This document shows positions 38,542 to 50,500 of a DNA stretch of 64,000 bases, one piece after another (the first letter of the stretch is position 1; every line of letters begins with the position of its first letter). The notes beneath the pieces were generated by a model, which did no database searches, was not told where the DNA came from, and saw only the letters and a list, made by a program, of their open reading frames with translations. This DNA comes from Bradyrhizobium sediminis. GTDB lineage: Bacteria; Pseudomonadota; Alphaproteobacteria; Rhizobiales; Xanthobacteraceae. Where the stretch lies: positions 3,036,001 to 3,100,000 of the forward strand of contig NZ_CP076135.1 of assembly GCF_018736105.1 (NCBI RefSeq), in the 5' to 3' direction. The translations under genes and the position numbers were made by a program.

Positions 38542-39681
38542 TCAACCGCCCTTGTTCGGATTGATCAGGTACTTTTCGCCGGTGGAGCGCTTGTTATAGA
38601 TGGCGATGTGGGAAAGCTGCAGCGCCTCCTGCAGCGACACCACCTGGGTGTAATGGCTGGCGAAGGTGGTCTTGAGTTCGGAAGCCACGCGCTGGCGCAG
38701 CCTGCCGATTTCGGCCGGGCCGATCTTCTGCAGGAACGGCGTCAGGAGCCAGCCGCCGACCCCCCAGGTCAAACCGAACGCCCGGCTCAATTCGGTCGGA
38801 CGGTTATCGAGGCTGCCATAGATATAGACCTGCTTGTACACGTTCGAGCCGTAGCGGCTGTATTCCTTCGCCGTCTTGTTGGCGGCGATCTCCATGCAGG
38901 TGAGAATCTGGCCTGCCAGCTTGCCGCCGCCGATGGCGTCGAACGCGATCGTTGCGCCGGTTTCCACCAGCGCGCCGGTGAGGTCGTCCATGAACGTCGG
39001 CGCGGTTGAATCGACGACATATTTGGCGCCGATCTTGTGCAGGATGTCGGCCTGCTCCTTGCTGCGCACGATGTTGACGAGGCCGATGCCGTCCTTGATG
39101 CAGATCTTGTTGAGCATCTGGCCGAGGTTCGATGCGGCGGCGGTGTGCACCAGCGCCTTGTGACCTTCGCGCCGCATGGTCTCGGTGATGCCGAGCGCGG
39201 TCAGCGGATTGACAAACCATGATGCGCCGTCGGCAGGCGAAGCGCCGGCCGGCAGCTCCATCACGTCCCTGACCTTCAGGACCCGGTACTGCGTGTACAT
39301 GGCGCCGCCGATCATCGCCACCGTCTTGCCCATCAGCGCCTTGGCGGCATCCGACGATCCGGTCTTGATCACCACGCCGGCGCCCTCGTTGCCGACCGGC
39401 ATCGATTCATCGAGCCGCGGCGACATCATCTTCATAGCCGCGTCCGGCATTCTGGCCGTCACGACGGGAGCGTCCCTGGTGCCTGAAGCCTTGGCGGTCG
39501 ACATGTCGGCGGGGCCGATCATTAGCCCGAGATCGGACGGGTTGATCGGCGCGGCCTCGACACGGACCACGACTTCGTCGTCGGCCGGTTCGGGCGTCGG
39601 GATATTCACCAGCGACAGTTCGAGTTCGCCGCTCTTCTTCAGCAGCGAGCGCAGTTGCAGCCCGGTCTTGCCGTCACCCAT
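38542..39681 (-). CDS. Zinc-binding-type alcohol dehydrogenase / quinone oxidoreductase (MDR superfamily)
   Basis: A 379-residue medium-chain dehydrogenase. The N-terminal GroES-like part holds EAAPINPSDLGLMIG, typical of zinc-free quinone or enoyl reductases, and the Rossmann part has VHTAAASNLGQM and FDAIGGG. The usual catalytic Cys and structural four-Cys lobe are not seen, so it is unlikely to use zinc. The ATG at 39681 has GGAGG eight bases upstream; the ATG at 39687 is too close to it. It is divergent from the M15-like gene. Confidence 0.8.
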   Translation of the reverse strand: MGDGKTGLQLRSLLKKSGELELSLVNIPTPEPADDEVVVRVEAAPINPSDLGLMIGPADMSTAKASGTRDAPVVTARMPDAAMKMMSPRLDESMPVGNEGAGVVIKTGSSDAAKALMGKTVAMIGGAMYTQYRVLKVRDVMELPAGASPADGASWFVNPLTALGITETMRREGHKALVHTAAASNLGQMLNKICIKDGIGLVNIVRSKEQADILHKIGAKYVVDSTAPTFMDDLTGALVETGATIAFDAIGGGKLAGQILTCMEIAANKTAKEYSRYGSNVYKQVYIYGSLDNRPTELSRAFGLTWGVGGWLLTPFLQKIGPAEIGRLRQRVASELKTTFASHYTQVVSLQEALQLSHIAIYNKRSTGEKYLINPNKGG

Positions 39682-39996
39682 ACTCATTTCCTCCCTGCCT
39701 GCGGTCCAGCTTCCTGTTGCCGATCCGTGCTTAGCTTGTCCAGAACCATCGGCGGTATGGTCTCGGTCGGCAATGATGTCCAGCCGTATGTTCTCCCGGC
39801 TCCCGGCGATCCGCTCTGCGAAGCGCGCCCCAAAATCGGCCACGGAGACGCGTTGCACTCTGGCAACACATTCCCGGAAACAGTCATGACTTGATGAATT
39901 CGCCCTTGCGCGTCCACATTGTGACCCGAAACTCGCAGGCGTCGGATGCTTGGCTATGTGCAACCTGGCTCGCTTGGAGCCTCTGGGGCTAGAACC
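39682..39996. other. Divergent intergenic region without a recognisable gene
   Basis: This 315-base gap separates the starts of the MDR dehydrogenase and the M15-like gene and must hold both promoters. Open frames cross it on both strands, but they are extensions of the flanking genes or shadows with no ribosome site. I see no clear -35/-10 pair, palindrome or RNA fold. Confidence 0.6.
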
Positions 39997-41148
39997 ATGA
40001 ACCCGCGACGATCGGCAACCGTAGCAGCGGCGTTTTATCCAACCGTCGTCATCGCAGGCTGGGCTGTCGTCAGCCTCGGCGGCATTGGTTCAACTCGTAT
40101 CGAGGCCTCCGGTGCGGCGCACGTCGTGGAACGGCTTGCGCCGTCTCTGGCCGCCAACGTCGAACTGGCGGCCGCTCCGCAGCCAGCTGCCATGGGCTAC
40201 GCCGCGGTCGGCAAGTCAGATGTTGCGACAGCCGACGAATTCCTGGCAAGGCCGGTCTCCGAGACGGCAGCTTTGGAAGAACCGCAACCGGTCGTGGTGG
40301 CCGCACTGACCGATCCGGCGGAAGTTCTGCCTCCGGAAATCCCGCCCGCGCAGGCGCCCGCCGCAAGCACGGCCGATGCGCCGCCCGAGGACGCCGCGAC
40401 AACAGCCGGCCGCATTGAAATTGTCGGCGAGTGCCTGGTGGCCGAGCCCTGCATCGACCAGTTCCTCTGGGCGCTCTACCAGCGGACACCCAAGGAAGAC
40501 ACCATCAAGGAGATCGAGAAGCGGAAGGTAACCGTCAAGAGGAAGGGCAAACTGGTGACTGTCACCAGAAGCTTTACCAGACTGGTCGATAACGATTTCA
40601 CGTGGAAGGATCCCAAAGCGGCGGAGCGAGCCGGCATGTCGATGATGGACTACGTGATCGGCGGCATGGATCGCAGCTTCAAGATGAAGCTGTTTCATGC
40701 GCTTTACGCCGCGGAAGCCGCCGGACTGCAACCCGGCATCACCAGCGCGTTCCGCGACGACTATCGTCAATCGATCGCAAGCGGCCTGAAAGCGGCGAGC
40801 GACAGGTCGTACCATGGCGGCAGTTTCCGCGGCGGTTATGGCCGCGGGCTTGCGGCCGACATCGTGAGCGTCAACGGCACAAACCGGGCGCAACGCTGGG
40901 CTTCGACCGAAATCCTCTGGAAATGGGTCGATGCGAACGGGAAGCAGTTCGGAATCGGCCGACCGTATCTCGGTCGCGATCCCCCGCATGTGGGGCCGAT
41001 CGACGGCCAGGAATACGCCTCGCGCCGCGGCGGAGCGAAGACCGCGGACGCGGATGTGAAGAAGCGCGTCCGGCAGGCCGCGCACGTCAAACCAACAGCA
41101 GCGAAACGGCCGGTCGTCGCAAGATCGTCGAAGGGGCGAACGATCTGA
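39997..41148 (+). CDS. Exported or membrane-anchored protein with peptidase M15-like (DD-carboxypeptidase) domain
   Basis: A 383-residue protein. A hydrophobic segment at about 8-32 is a signal or anchor, a Pro/Ala-rich linker runs to about 140, and a domain at about 150-350 has the zinc pattern of M15/VanY-type peptidases: His at about 272 (RSYHGG), Asp at about 288 (GLAAD) and His at about 331 (DPPHVG). The catalytic Glu of E-x2-H appears as Asp in DPPH, so activity is not certain. The tail is basic. A wall-cutting or wall-binding role is inferred. It converges with eno, with a hairpin in between. Confidence 0.65.
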   Translation: MNPRRSATVAAAFYPTVVIAGWAVVSLGGIGSTRIEASGAAHVVERLAPSLAANVELAAAPQPAAMGYAAVGKSDVATADEFLARPVSETAALEEPQPVVVAALTDPAEVLPPEIPPAQAPAASTADAPPEDAATTAGRIEIVGECLVAEPCIDQFLWALYQRTPKEDTIKEIEKRKVTVKRKGKLVTVTRSFTRLVDNDFTWKDPKAAERAGMSMMDYVIGGMDRSFKMKLFHALYAAEAAGLQPGITSAFRDDYRQSIASGLKAASDRSYHGGSFRGGYGRGLAADIVSVNGTNRAQRWASTEILWKWVDANGKQFGIGRPYLGRDPPHVGPIDGQEYASRRGGAKTADADVKKRVRQAAHVKPTAAKRPVVARSSKGRTI

Positions 41149-41157
41149 CGATTTGCG

Positions 41158-43607
<2,450 letters not shown>

Positions 43608-43611
<4 letters not shown>

Positions 43612-43724
43612 GAGTGTTCCCATTCCTGTTGCTGCTCGCGATCCCGGCGGCGTCCCGGCCGCCGCCGGATGCGGCCGAGCGCGGCGCGCTGGTGCGCTTT
43701 CCGGCCGACCCCGCGTCGCGCTGA
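43608..43724 (+). pseudogene. Tiny exported-peptide frame, possible remnant of a cytochrome c gene
   Basis: A 38-codon frame that begins with GTG overlapping the Vgb-like stop. It encodes a credible signal peptide ([16 protein letters not shown]) and then DAAERGALV, which resembles the start of a small c-type cytochrome, but it stops after 18 further residues without a CxxCH haem site. Vgb-like genes followed by a cytochrome gene are known to me from other genomes, unverified. It may be a decayed gene or a chance frame. Confidence 0.35.
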
Positions 43725-43780
43725 CGGTTGACGGCGACGCCCGCTTGCGTCCATGTCAACGCTCGCACAGGACAACGAAG

Positions 43781-44233
43781 ATGGCTCGAAAATCATTGCA
43801 GCTCGGCCGCGCCGTGGAATGGCCCGGGACGCCTGACGAGGCGAAGCTCGACCGCGTACCCAACCCGCAGAAGGACACCAATTACCTGGTGCGCTTCACC
43901 GCCCCGGAATTCACCTCACTCTGCCCGGTCACCGGCCAGCCGGATTTCGCGCATCTGGTGATCGACTATGTGCCGGGGCCATGGCTGCTGGAATCGAAAT
44001 CGCTGAAACTCTATGTCGCGAGTTTTCGCAATCACGGCGCGTTCCACGAAGACTGCACGGTCGCCATCGGCAAGCGGATCACGGCCGAGATCAAGCCGAA
44101 ATGGCTGCGCATCGGCGGCTACTGGTATCCGCGCGGCGGCATTCCGATCGACGTGTTCTGGCAAACCGGCAAGCTGCCGAAGGGCATGTGGATTCCCGAT
44201 CAGGGCGTCGCGCCCTATCGCGGCCGGGGTTGA
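43781..44233 (+). CDS. queF: NADPH-dependent 7-cyano-7-deazaguanine reductase
   Basis: Reduces preQ0 to preQ1 in queuosine synthesis, using a T-fold enzyme. It has 150 residues of the short QueF type. The thioimide-forming Cys48 is in [13 protein letters not shown], with the partner Asp55 next to it, and the loop FHEDC contains the second substrate-binding Glu/Asp set. The ATG at 43781 gives [10 protein letters not shown]; the frame opens earlier without support. No other queuosine gene is near. Confidence 0.95.
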   Translation: MARKSLQLGRAVEWPGTPDEAKLDRVPNPQKDTNYLVRFTAPEFTSLCPVTGQPDFAHLVIDYVPGPWLLESKSLKLYVASFRNHGAFHEDCTVAIGKRITAEIKPKWLRIGGYWYPRGGIPIDVFWQTGKLPKGMWIPDQGVAPYRGRG

Positions 44234-44253
44234 TGCTGTTCCGTCCTTGACGT

Positions 44254-46128
44254 CTAATACGCGCTGAGCAGATCGACCTTGGCGTTGGCGAGGATCAGAC
44301 GCCGCGCCAGCAGCGCAGACAGATTGCGCATGATCTTCATCGCGATTTGCGGGTGGAGCTGGCGGTAATCGGCAAAGCTGTCGAGCGGCAGTTCGAGGCA
44401 TTTGACCTGCGTGTCGGCCCACACATCGGCGCTGCGCCTCTGCTCGATGATCGCCATCTCGCCGAATTCCATGCCGGGTCCGAGCGAAGCGAGCCGGACG
44501 CCGCTCGGCAGCTTCACGCTGACCATGCCGTTCTGCAGAAAGAACAGCGAGTTGGCCGGCTCGCCGGCGCTGATGATGCGTTGGCCGGCCTCGTATCGCC
44601 GGGCGGTCGACAGATCGGCGAGTGCTGCGATTTCATCGGGCGTCAATTCCGCCAGCAGCGCCTGCTCGCCGAGATGCGAGGTTTCCTTCGAAACAGTGAA
44701 GCCGCCATACCGATAAACGATCTGGTCCTCGGCCCATTCGATCGCCTCGTCGAGCAGGGCGAAGCGCCGCAGCCTGTGCGGTTCGCCGGTGCGCGCACGG
44801 ATCGCCAGCCACACCGCCGAAGTCGCTTCGATGCCCGTCAGGATCGCCGTGACGCCGGCATTGCCGAGGATGGTGAGGTTCTCGCCAAGCAACTGCGCTC
44901 CCGCCGAGGTGAGGTCGGGCACGCGGCGGAAATCGAGTACCAGGAGCGGCGCGTTCGGCGGCTCGCCAGCGAGCCGACGCGTGACGTAGTCGATCGCCGC
45001 AAAATTGAGCGCACCGACGAGTTCGATCACCCGGATATCGCTGTGGTGCTCGTCCAGGATCTGCTGTTCATGCGGCTGGCGGCTGCGCCGGGAGGAAATG
45101 CCGAACAGGTCGTAGTCGGCGATGACGCAGGTGCGCACGTCGGCGCTGCGGTTGAGCATGTGCAGATCGAACCGCGAGGACAGCGCCTCGCATACCTTGA
45201 GCCCTCGCGCGCTGTTGCCATGGCTGTCGAGCCGGGGCGAGAACGTACCGAGCCCGATCTGCGAAGGCAGTGCTGCGACGATGCCGCCACCGACGCCGCT
45301 CTTGGCCGGCATGCCGACGCGATAGACCCATTCGCCGGCGTAATCGTACATGCCCGAACTCGTCATCACCGAAAGCGTGCGCGCGACGACGTTGGGCGCG
45401 ATGACCTGCACACCCGTCACCGGATTGATGCCCCGGTTGGCCAGGGTAGCCGCCATGACGGCGAGATCGCGCGCGGTGACCAGCACCGCGCACTGGCGGA
45501 AATAGGTATCCAGCACGGCATCGACGTCGCCCTGGATCACCGAGTAATTGCGCAACAGCCAGGCGATCGCGCGATTGCGGTTGCCGGTGATGACTTCGGA
45601 CTGATGCACGGCGTCGTCGACCCCGAGCTGACGGCCGGCAAACTGGCTCAGCTTTTCCCGGATGCGCTCGAAGGCATCGGCACCATCGACCTCGTGGATC
45701 AGTCCGGAGCAGGCGATCGCGCCCGCATTGACCATGGGATTGAACGGCCGGTTGTCGCTGGTGAGGCGGATCGAATTGAAGGCCTCTCCGCTCGGCTCGA
45801 CGCCGATCGTCGCAGCAACGCGCTCCTCCCCGACCATTTCGAGCGCAAGCGCAAACACGAACGCCTTGGAAACCGACTGGATGGTGAAAGGCACGGCGCT
45901 GTCGCCGACTTCATAGATATGACCATCGATGGTTACGAGCGCTATCCCGAAATGCGACGGATCGGCTCGTTTCAACTCGGGGATATAGTCGGCGACATTC
46001 CCTGAATCGTCCGCCTTGAATTCCTCGTGGCAACTGGCCAGGAATCGCTGCAGCGGCGGCTGCGTGGCGTATCCGGCATTTCTGGTTTGGGAATTGGCGC
46101 TGGTCGGACGGGTAACTTGGGCGTCCAC
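44254..46128 (-). CDS. glsA: Glutaminase fused to STAS and cyclic-nucleotide-binding domains
   Basis: Deamidates glutamine to glutamate. The 624-residue product is about twice the length of a simple GlsA. Residues about 25-330 form the serine beta-lactamase-like glutaminase with the catalytic SxxK in IQSVSKAF and the pocket motif RPFNPMVNAGAIA. A STAS domain follows (about 350-465, LVLDFRRVPDLTSAGAQLL), then a cNMP-binding domain (about 490-605, SLFFLQNGMVSV and GPGMEFGEMAIIEQRRSADV). The GTG at 46128 has AAGGA seven bases upstream and is preferred to the TTG at 46146. Activity may respond to cyclic nucleotides, by inference. Confidence 0.9.
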   Translation of the reverse strand: MDAQVTRPTSANSQTRNAGYATQPPLQRFLASCHEEFKADDSGNVADYIPELKRADPSHFGIALVTIDGHIYEVGDSAVPFTIQSVSKAFVFALALEMVGEERVAATIGVEPSGEAFNSIRLTSDNRPFNPMVNAGAIACSGLIHEVDGADAFERIREKLSQFAGRQLGVDDAVHQSEVITGNRNRAIAWLLRNYSVIQGDVDAVLDTYFRQCAVLVTARDLAVMAATLANRGINPVTGVQVIAPNVVARTLSVMTSSGMYDYAGEWVYRVGMPAKSGVGGGIVAALPSQIGLGTFSPRLDSHGNSARGLKVCEALSSRFDLHMLNRSADVRTCVIADYDLFGISSRRSRQPHEQQILDEHHSDIRVIELVGALNFAAIDYVTRRLAGEPPNAPLLVLDFRRVPDLTSAGAQLLGENLTILGNAGVTAILTGIEATSAVWLAIRARTGEPHRLRRFALLDEAIEWAEDQIVYRYGGFTVSKETSHLGEQALLAELTPDEIAALADLSTARRYEAGQRIISAGEPANSLFFLQNGMVSVKLPSGVRLASLGPGMEFGEMAIIEQRRSADVWADTQVKCLELPLDSFADYRQLHPQIAMKIMRNLSALLARRLILANAKVDLLSAY

Positions 46129-46135
46129 GATTTCT

Positions 46136-46140
46136 TCCTT
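46136..46140 (-). promoter_or_regulatory. Ribosome-binding site that decides the GTG start of glsA
   Basis: AAGGA on the minus strand with a seven-base spacer to GTG at 46128. The alternative TTG at 46146 lies upstream of this site and has none of its own. Confidence 0.65.
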
Positions 46141-46333
46141 GTTCAATCGAAATTGCTAAGCAATCCGCATGCCATAACAGCAGCCCGGATGAAGCCGCAG
46201 TCGTGCGTCATCCTGACGCTATCTGGCTATCTGCCCCGCGAATGGCACCCGAATTGCTTGACTTTGCGGTAGCATGGCCGGGGAAATTGACACGCATCCC
46301 AAAGCAGCCGCTGCGATCGAAAGGGAAAATCCA

Positions 46334-46465
46334 ATGGTCGTCAAACGGATCAGGGAATCGTCGCCATTATGGGTCTGGTTTGCGGTCGCCTTGTTGGCCA
46401 TCGGCGCGCTGTCCTATGTGGCGGTTGTCACGATAATGGAATACCTCATGGCAGCCGCAAGCTGA
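46334..46465 (+). CDS. Small single-helix membrane protein
   Basis: A 43-residue protein: a short basic start (MVVKRIRESS) and one strongly hydrophobic helix at about 12-35. AGGG lies eight bases before the ATG. The frame can extend to 46274, which would add 20 residues, but that start has no ribosome site. No family is recognised. It stands alone between glsA, on the other strand, and a DMT transporter. Many short frames of this kind are chance, so confidence is moderate. Confidence 0.45.
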   Translation: MVVKRIRESSPLWVWFAVALLAIGALSYVAVVTIMEYLMAAAS

Positions 46466-46561
46466 TCCCGTCGCGCCCGTGGGGCGGCCGGGTTGCGCTT
46501 TCACGTTGCTGCCGCAGCGAGCCCTATCTCGACCGCCTCCCAGCCGACGTTTGGATTTCTG

Positions 46562-47410
46562 TCATTTCGAGAAGCGCAGCATCAACGCTCCCAGCATCGT
46601 GAACATTGCCGACGCCAGTTTCAGCAGGCTAAGCCGCTCCCCGAGGAAGAAGACCCCGATCAGAAGCGCGAACACGATGCTGGTTTCCCGCAGCGCCGTG
46701 ACGACGGCGATCGGCGCCTGCGTAAACGCCCAGACCACAAGGGCGTAGGCCGCAAAGGACGCTCCGCCGCCGATCGCCATGATCCTCTTGTGGTTCCGGA
46801 TGGTCGTCTGCAACGCGCCGGGCGAGGCCACCGCGACGATCGCGGCAAACGCGAGCGCATTCAGGATCGTCTCCCAGGCGTAGAATCCGACGGCCGTTCC
46901 GGCGGCCCGGGCGCCATAACCGTCCACCATCGAATACCCCGCCACGAAAAAGCCGGTGACGAGCGCAAGCGTAGCGCCACGCGGATTGTGCAGTCCCTGG
47001 CTGCCGCGAACCAGGACAAGGCTCATGATGCCGCAGCCGATCGTCGTGATAGCGACAAGCTGCATCGTCGACAGAGTCTCACGGAAGGCCAGCACGGAAA
47101 ACCCGGCCACGATCAGCGGCGCGGTGCCGCGGGCGATCGGATAGACCTGGGTGAGATCGCCTTGCCGATAGGCCCAGAACAGAAACAACTGATAACCGAC
47201 GTGAAGCGCCGCGCCCGCAACGACGTAAGGCAGCGACACGGCGTCGGGAAGCGGCACAAACGGCAGGGCCAGCACGGCAAACGGAACGTGACCGAGAACG
47301 ACGGCTGTCATGCTGATCAGCTGGTTCGATGCCCCCTTCACCAACGCATTCCAGGTCGCGTGAAGCGCGGCGGCGAACAAAACGATCAGCAAGACAGGCG
47401 TTTCAATCAT
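46562..47410 (-). CDS. EamA/DMT-superfamily transporter
   Basis: Inner-membrane transporter of 282 residues with ten predicted helices arranged as two EamA repeats, the second with REtSIVFALLIGVFFLGERLS-like sequence (LRETSIVFALLIGVFFLGER). Members export amino acids, nucleosides or other metabolites, but the substrate cannot be read. The start ATHATWNALVKG after the first helix is typical. It ends near a gap to the next transporter gene, on the same strand 62 bases downstream of it. Confidence 0.8.
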   Translation of the reverse strand: MIETPVLLIVLFAAALHATWNALVKGASNQLISMTAVVLGHVPFAVLALPFVPLPDAVSLPYVVAGAALHVGYQLFLFWAYRQGDLTQVYPIARGTAPLIVAGFSVLAFRETLSTMQLVAITTIGCGIMSLVLVRGSQGLHNPRGATLALVTGFFVAGYSMVDGYGARAAGTAVGFYAWETILNALAFAAIVAVASPGALQTTIRNHKRIMAIGGGASFAAYALVVWAFTQAPIAVVTALRETSIVFALLIGVFFLGERLSLLKLASAMFTMLGALMLRFSK

Positions 47411-47472
47411 TGCACTCTCCGTTCGCCAAGCCAGTCGCCATCAATCCATTCGGTGAGAATGCCGTACTCTCA

Positions 47473-48687
47473 TCAGGCCGGGCTTGCATCCGCCGGCCTT
47501 GTCTGCCGCAGCAGCCGCGCGCAGGTAAAGCCCAGCGCAACCATCACGGCCGCGAATATCAGCAAGGTCGGCAGCTTGCCGAGATTCTCGATGCCGAATC
47601 CATACGCGATCGGACCGACAGTCTGCCCCATGAAAAAGAAAAACGAGTGCAGCGACAGCGCGGTGGCGCGGGCTTCCACTGAAAGCTCGCTGGCAAATAC
47701 CTGCAGGCAGCCATGCATCATGTAGAAACCCCAGCCCATGAACAGCAGGCTAAGGGCCTGAATCTTCCAGCCCGGCCCGAACGCCACCACGGCAAGCTGC
47801 AAGCCGACCAGCGCGGCGCCCGCGATCATCATGCCCCTGACACCGAGCCGCGGCAGGAAGCGCGAAACGCTCATGCTGTAGAACAGGCCGCCGACCGCAA
47901 AGCCCGCGATCACGATTCCCGCAATCGACAGGCTGGTTTCGCCGAGATCGAACAGGAATGCCGCCACGAATGGAAACAATCCGAGCACGCAGCAGCCCTC
48001 GATGAAGACGGCCGAGTAGCAGATGCGGGCGTTGGGATTGGAGAAGATCGTGCGGTAGCCGTGCTTGAGCGCCGACAGGTTGGTCTTCGGCGGCCGCGCC
48101 AGTGCGGCGCCCCGAAAACCGAGCGCGACGGCGACCGAGGCCAGGATCACCAGCACGCCAAGCACCGCAAGCACCCCTCTCCAGCCCAGCAAGTCACCGA
48201 TCAGGCCCGAGGCGGACGCGCCCAGCAGGTTGCCGGTCATGGCGCCGGCCAGGGTGCGCCCGATCGCGATCTGCCGCTTTTCGGCGCCGACCAGATCGCT
48301 GGTCAGGCTGAGCGCGATCGGAAACACGCCGCCCGAGCCGATGCCTGCGAGAATCCGCGTCGCAAACAACAGCGGGAACGAGGTCGACAGCGCGCCGAGA
48401 ACATTCGCAACCCCTAGCAGCACCAGGCAAACCACCATCAGCCGCGCCTTGCCGAACAAGTCCGCGGCCGCGCCCAATACCGGCTGGATGATGGCGAAGG
48501 TGAAGGCGAAGGCGGCCGAGAAGCCCGCCGCGGTCGCAATGGTGACGCTGAAATCTTCGGCAACGTGCGGCAGCACCGGATCCAGCGCCCGCGCCGACAG
48601 GCTGGCGGAGAAGCTGGCGAGCGCAATAACGTTGATGGCCGGTGGAATACGCTGGTCGTGTGGCGCCGGTCCTGCTTGCGGCTTCAA
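47473..48687 (-). CDS. MFS transporter
   Basis: Twelve-helix transporter of 404 residues. Motif A-like [16 protein letters not shown] is after helix 2, and [19 protein letters not shown] marks helix 4. Reading the frame, the only start that fits is a TTG at 48687 overlapping the kdsA stop as TTGA; no in-frame ATG lies before the first helix. Coupled translation after kdsA is therefore likely. The long upstream extension of the frame is a shadow of kdsA. Substrate unknown; related to arabinose/drug exporters. Confidence 0.8.
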   Translation of the reverse strand: MKPQAGPAPHDQRIPPAINVIALASFSASLSARALDPVLPHVAEDFSVTIATAAGFSAAFAFTFAIIQPVLGAAADLFGKARLMVVCLVLLGVANVLGALSTSFPLLFATRILAGIGSGGVFPIALSLTSDLVGAEKRQIAIGRTLAGAMTGNLLGASASGLIGDLLGWRGVLAVLGVLVILASVAVALGFRGAALARPPKTNLSALKHGYRTIFSNPNARICYSAVFIEGCCVLGLFPFVAAFLFDLGETSLSIAGIVIAGFAVGGLFYSMSVSRFLPRLGVRGMMIAGAALVGLQLAVVAFGPGWKIQALSLLFMGWGFYMMHGCLQVFASELSVEARATALSLHSFFFFMGQTVGPIAYGFGIENLGKLPTLLIFAAVMVALGFTCARLLRQTRPADASPA

Positions 48688-49535
48688 CGCACCGTGCCCT
48701 TGGCAAGCGCATCGAACGCCATCAACTTTCGCACCAGGCCTTCGAACTCGCGCAGCGGCACCATGGTGGGCCCGTCCGACGGCGCGCGGTCCGGATCGGG
48801 GTGGGTTTCGATGAACACGCCGGCGACGCCGACTGCGACTGCGGCGCGCGCCAGCACGGGCACGAATTCGCGCTCCCCGCCCGATGATGTCCCCTGGCCA
48901 CCCGGCTGCTGCACCGAATGGGTGGCATCGAAGATCACGGGCGCGCCGGTGGTGCGGGCCAGGATCGGCAGCGCCCGCATATCCGAGACCAGCGTGTTGT
49001 AGCCGAACGACACGCCGCGCTCGGTGACCAGCACATGGCGGTTTCCCGCGCCGGTGATCTTGGCGACCACGTTCGCCATATCCCAAGGCGCCAGAAACTG
49101 CCCCTTCTTGACGTTGACGACCCTGCCGGTGGCCGCCGCCGCCAGCAGGAGATCAGTCTGCCGGCACAGGAACGCCGGGATCTGCAGCACGTCGACGGCC
49201 TGCGCTACCTCGGGACATTGCGAGGCCTCATGGACGTCGGTGAGAACCGGCATCCCCAGCGACGAGCGTATCTCGGCAAAGATCGGCAGCGCCTGTTTCA
49301 AGCCGATGCCGCGCGCCGCGGATACGCTGGTGCGGTTGGCCTTGTCGAACGAGGTTTTGTAGACGATGCCGATTCCGAGGCGCGCCGCGATCTCCTTCAG
49401 CGCACTCGCCACCTCGAGCGCGTGCGCGCGGCTCTCGAGCTGGCACGGGCCCGCGATGATCGAAATCGGCAGATCATTGCCGAATTTGACCGATCCGGCG
49501 GCGACGACCGGCGCAGCTCGCATGTTGGCGTTCAA
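48684..49535 (-). CDS. kdsA: 3-deoxy-D-manno-octulosonate 8-phosphate synthase
   Basis: Condenses PEP and arabinose-5-phosphate to Kdo-8-phosphate for lipopolysaccharide. The 283-residue product has the N-terminal [13 protein letters not shown], the metal-site Cys in the same motif, [11 protein letters not shown] and the C-terminal [17 protein letters not shown] choose a TTG at 49535 because AAGGA lies seven bases upstream and gives a start like that of relatives; an ATG at 49523 or 49565 is possible. Its stop overlaps the start of the MFS gene. It stands apart from pyrG because VOC and NIPSNAP genes lie in between. Confidence 0.95.
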   Translation of the reverse strand: MNANMRAAPVVAAGSVKFGNDLPISIIAGPCQLESRAHALEVASALKEIAARLGIGIVYKTSFDKANRTSVSAARGIGLKQALPIFAEIRSSLGMPVLTDVHEASQCPEVAQAVDVLQIPAFLCRQTDLLLAAAATGRVVNVKKGQFLAPWDMANVVAKITGAGNRHVLVTERGVSFGYNTLVSDMRALPILARTTGAPVIFDATHSVQQPGGQGTSSGGEREFVPVLARAAVAVGVAGVFIETHPDPDRAPSDGPTMVPLREFEGLVRKLMAFDALAKGTVR

Positions 49536-49542
49536 GACATGT

Positions 49543-49547
49543 TCCTT
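49543..49547 (-). promoter_or_regulatory. Ribosome-binding site that supports a TTG start for kdsA
   Basis: AAGGA on the minus strand, seven bases before TTG at 49535. An ATG between them is out of frame and meets a stop after one codon. The in-frame ATG at 49565 lies upstream of this site. Confidence 0.6.
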
Positions 49548-49591
49548 AATTTGCGACGCGACCATGCCGGGCAGCGGCAGAGGGATCAACC

Positions 49592-50461
49592 CTATTTCGC
49601 GCCCTCGAATATCAGGGTTGCGCCATGAGCGGCATCCGGCGGCACCACCAGCGCCCCGCCATGGCGCTGCGAGGCAATTCCGTTCTGCCGGTGCAGCGCT
49701 TCGACCGGCGCGATGTCCGTGACGGCGAAGCGCAAGCCGTGCAACGCCATCCCCTCGCCCCTCACCTCAGGCGAGACGCCGAACCGGTCGCGAAACGCCA
49801 CCGGTTCCATGATCTCGATGTCGCCGTTTTCGGTAGAGGCCCGGACACCGATCGAACTCGCATGCAGGTCGCTCACGCCGGTAAAGGCCTTGAGGAAGAT
49901 GTGATGGCCGGCCGGATTGTCGGCGACGACTGCCACGCCGGGCACGGTGATGGCGCCGTTGGCGTGGATCTGAAACGCCGGGTTCCAGAAATTCTCGGGG
50001 AAATGATGCTGGCACGCGGCATAGCCCGCATCGGGCGATGCCGGATCGGTTGCGAACACCAGCGAGAATGCGAGCTTGACCGGCGTACCGTCCGGCTTCT
50101 TCCCTTCGCGGGCGAATTCGAACACCTCGAAGCCGCCGATGCCGGCAGCTTCGAATGAACGCGCATCCTCGCGGGCATCGCGGCTGTTGAGAATCAGCAT
50201 CGACAAACCTTCGCGCGCGGCCAGAAAGTCGCGATTGAACGCGCCGAACGAAAACGAGCGCGCGCCGTGCGGCGGGATCTTGTCCGGCTCGGCGACCGTC
50301 AGGATTTCGATGAAACAGTTCTTCAACTGCACAATGCGGTTGTGGGTGCCCCAGGGATGGCGGTTGCGCGCGCCGACGGTGAAGCCGGCGCGGCGATACA
50401 TGTCCGCCGCCACGTCGAGATCGCGGACGGCGTGCACGATGTGGTCGAGCCCGTGGGGCAT
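49592..50461 (-). CDS. VOC-superfamily (glyoxalase-like) protein
   Basis: A 289-residue protein made of two VOC modules. The first starts with [23 protein letters not shown] (metal His in LDHIVHAV), and the second carries [17 protein letters not shown] and a closing [14 protein letters not shown]. Length and order fit the glyoxalase-like domain 3 group. Members include lactoylglutathione lyases, dioxygenases and resistance proteins, so substrate is open. It lies upstream of kdsA on the same strand, 56 bases before its start. Confidence 0.82.
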   Translation of the reverse strand: MPHGLDHIVHAVRDLDVAADMYRRAGFTVGARNRHPWGTHNRIVQLKNCFIEILTVAEPDKIPPHGARSFSFGAFNRDFLAAREGLSMLILNSRDAREDARSFEAAGIGGFEVFEFAREGKKPDGTPVKLAFSLVFATDPASPDAGYAACQHHFPENFWNPAFQIHANGAITVPGVAVVADNPAGHHIFLKAFTGVSDLHASSIGVRASTENGDIEIMEPVAFRDRFGVSPEVRGEGMALHGLRFAVTDIAPVEALHRQNGIASQRHGGALVVPPDAAHGATLIFEGAK

Positions 50462-50500
50462 TCCGGCTGAGGACCTGAGGTTATGCGCGGGGGGCGTCTG

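Noticed and set aside
39682..39963. N-terminal extension of the MDR dehydrogenase by 94 codons
   Set aside because: The conserved protein begins after a clear ribosome site at 39681; the extension has no family resemblance.
48688..49086. N-terminal extension of the MFS protein
   Set aside because: It is the shifted frame of kdsA and reads as Arg/Gly-rich noise until just before helix 1.
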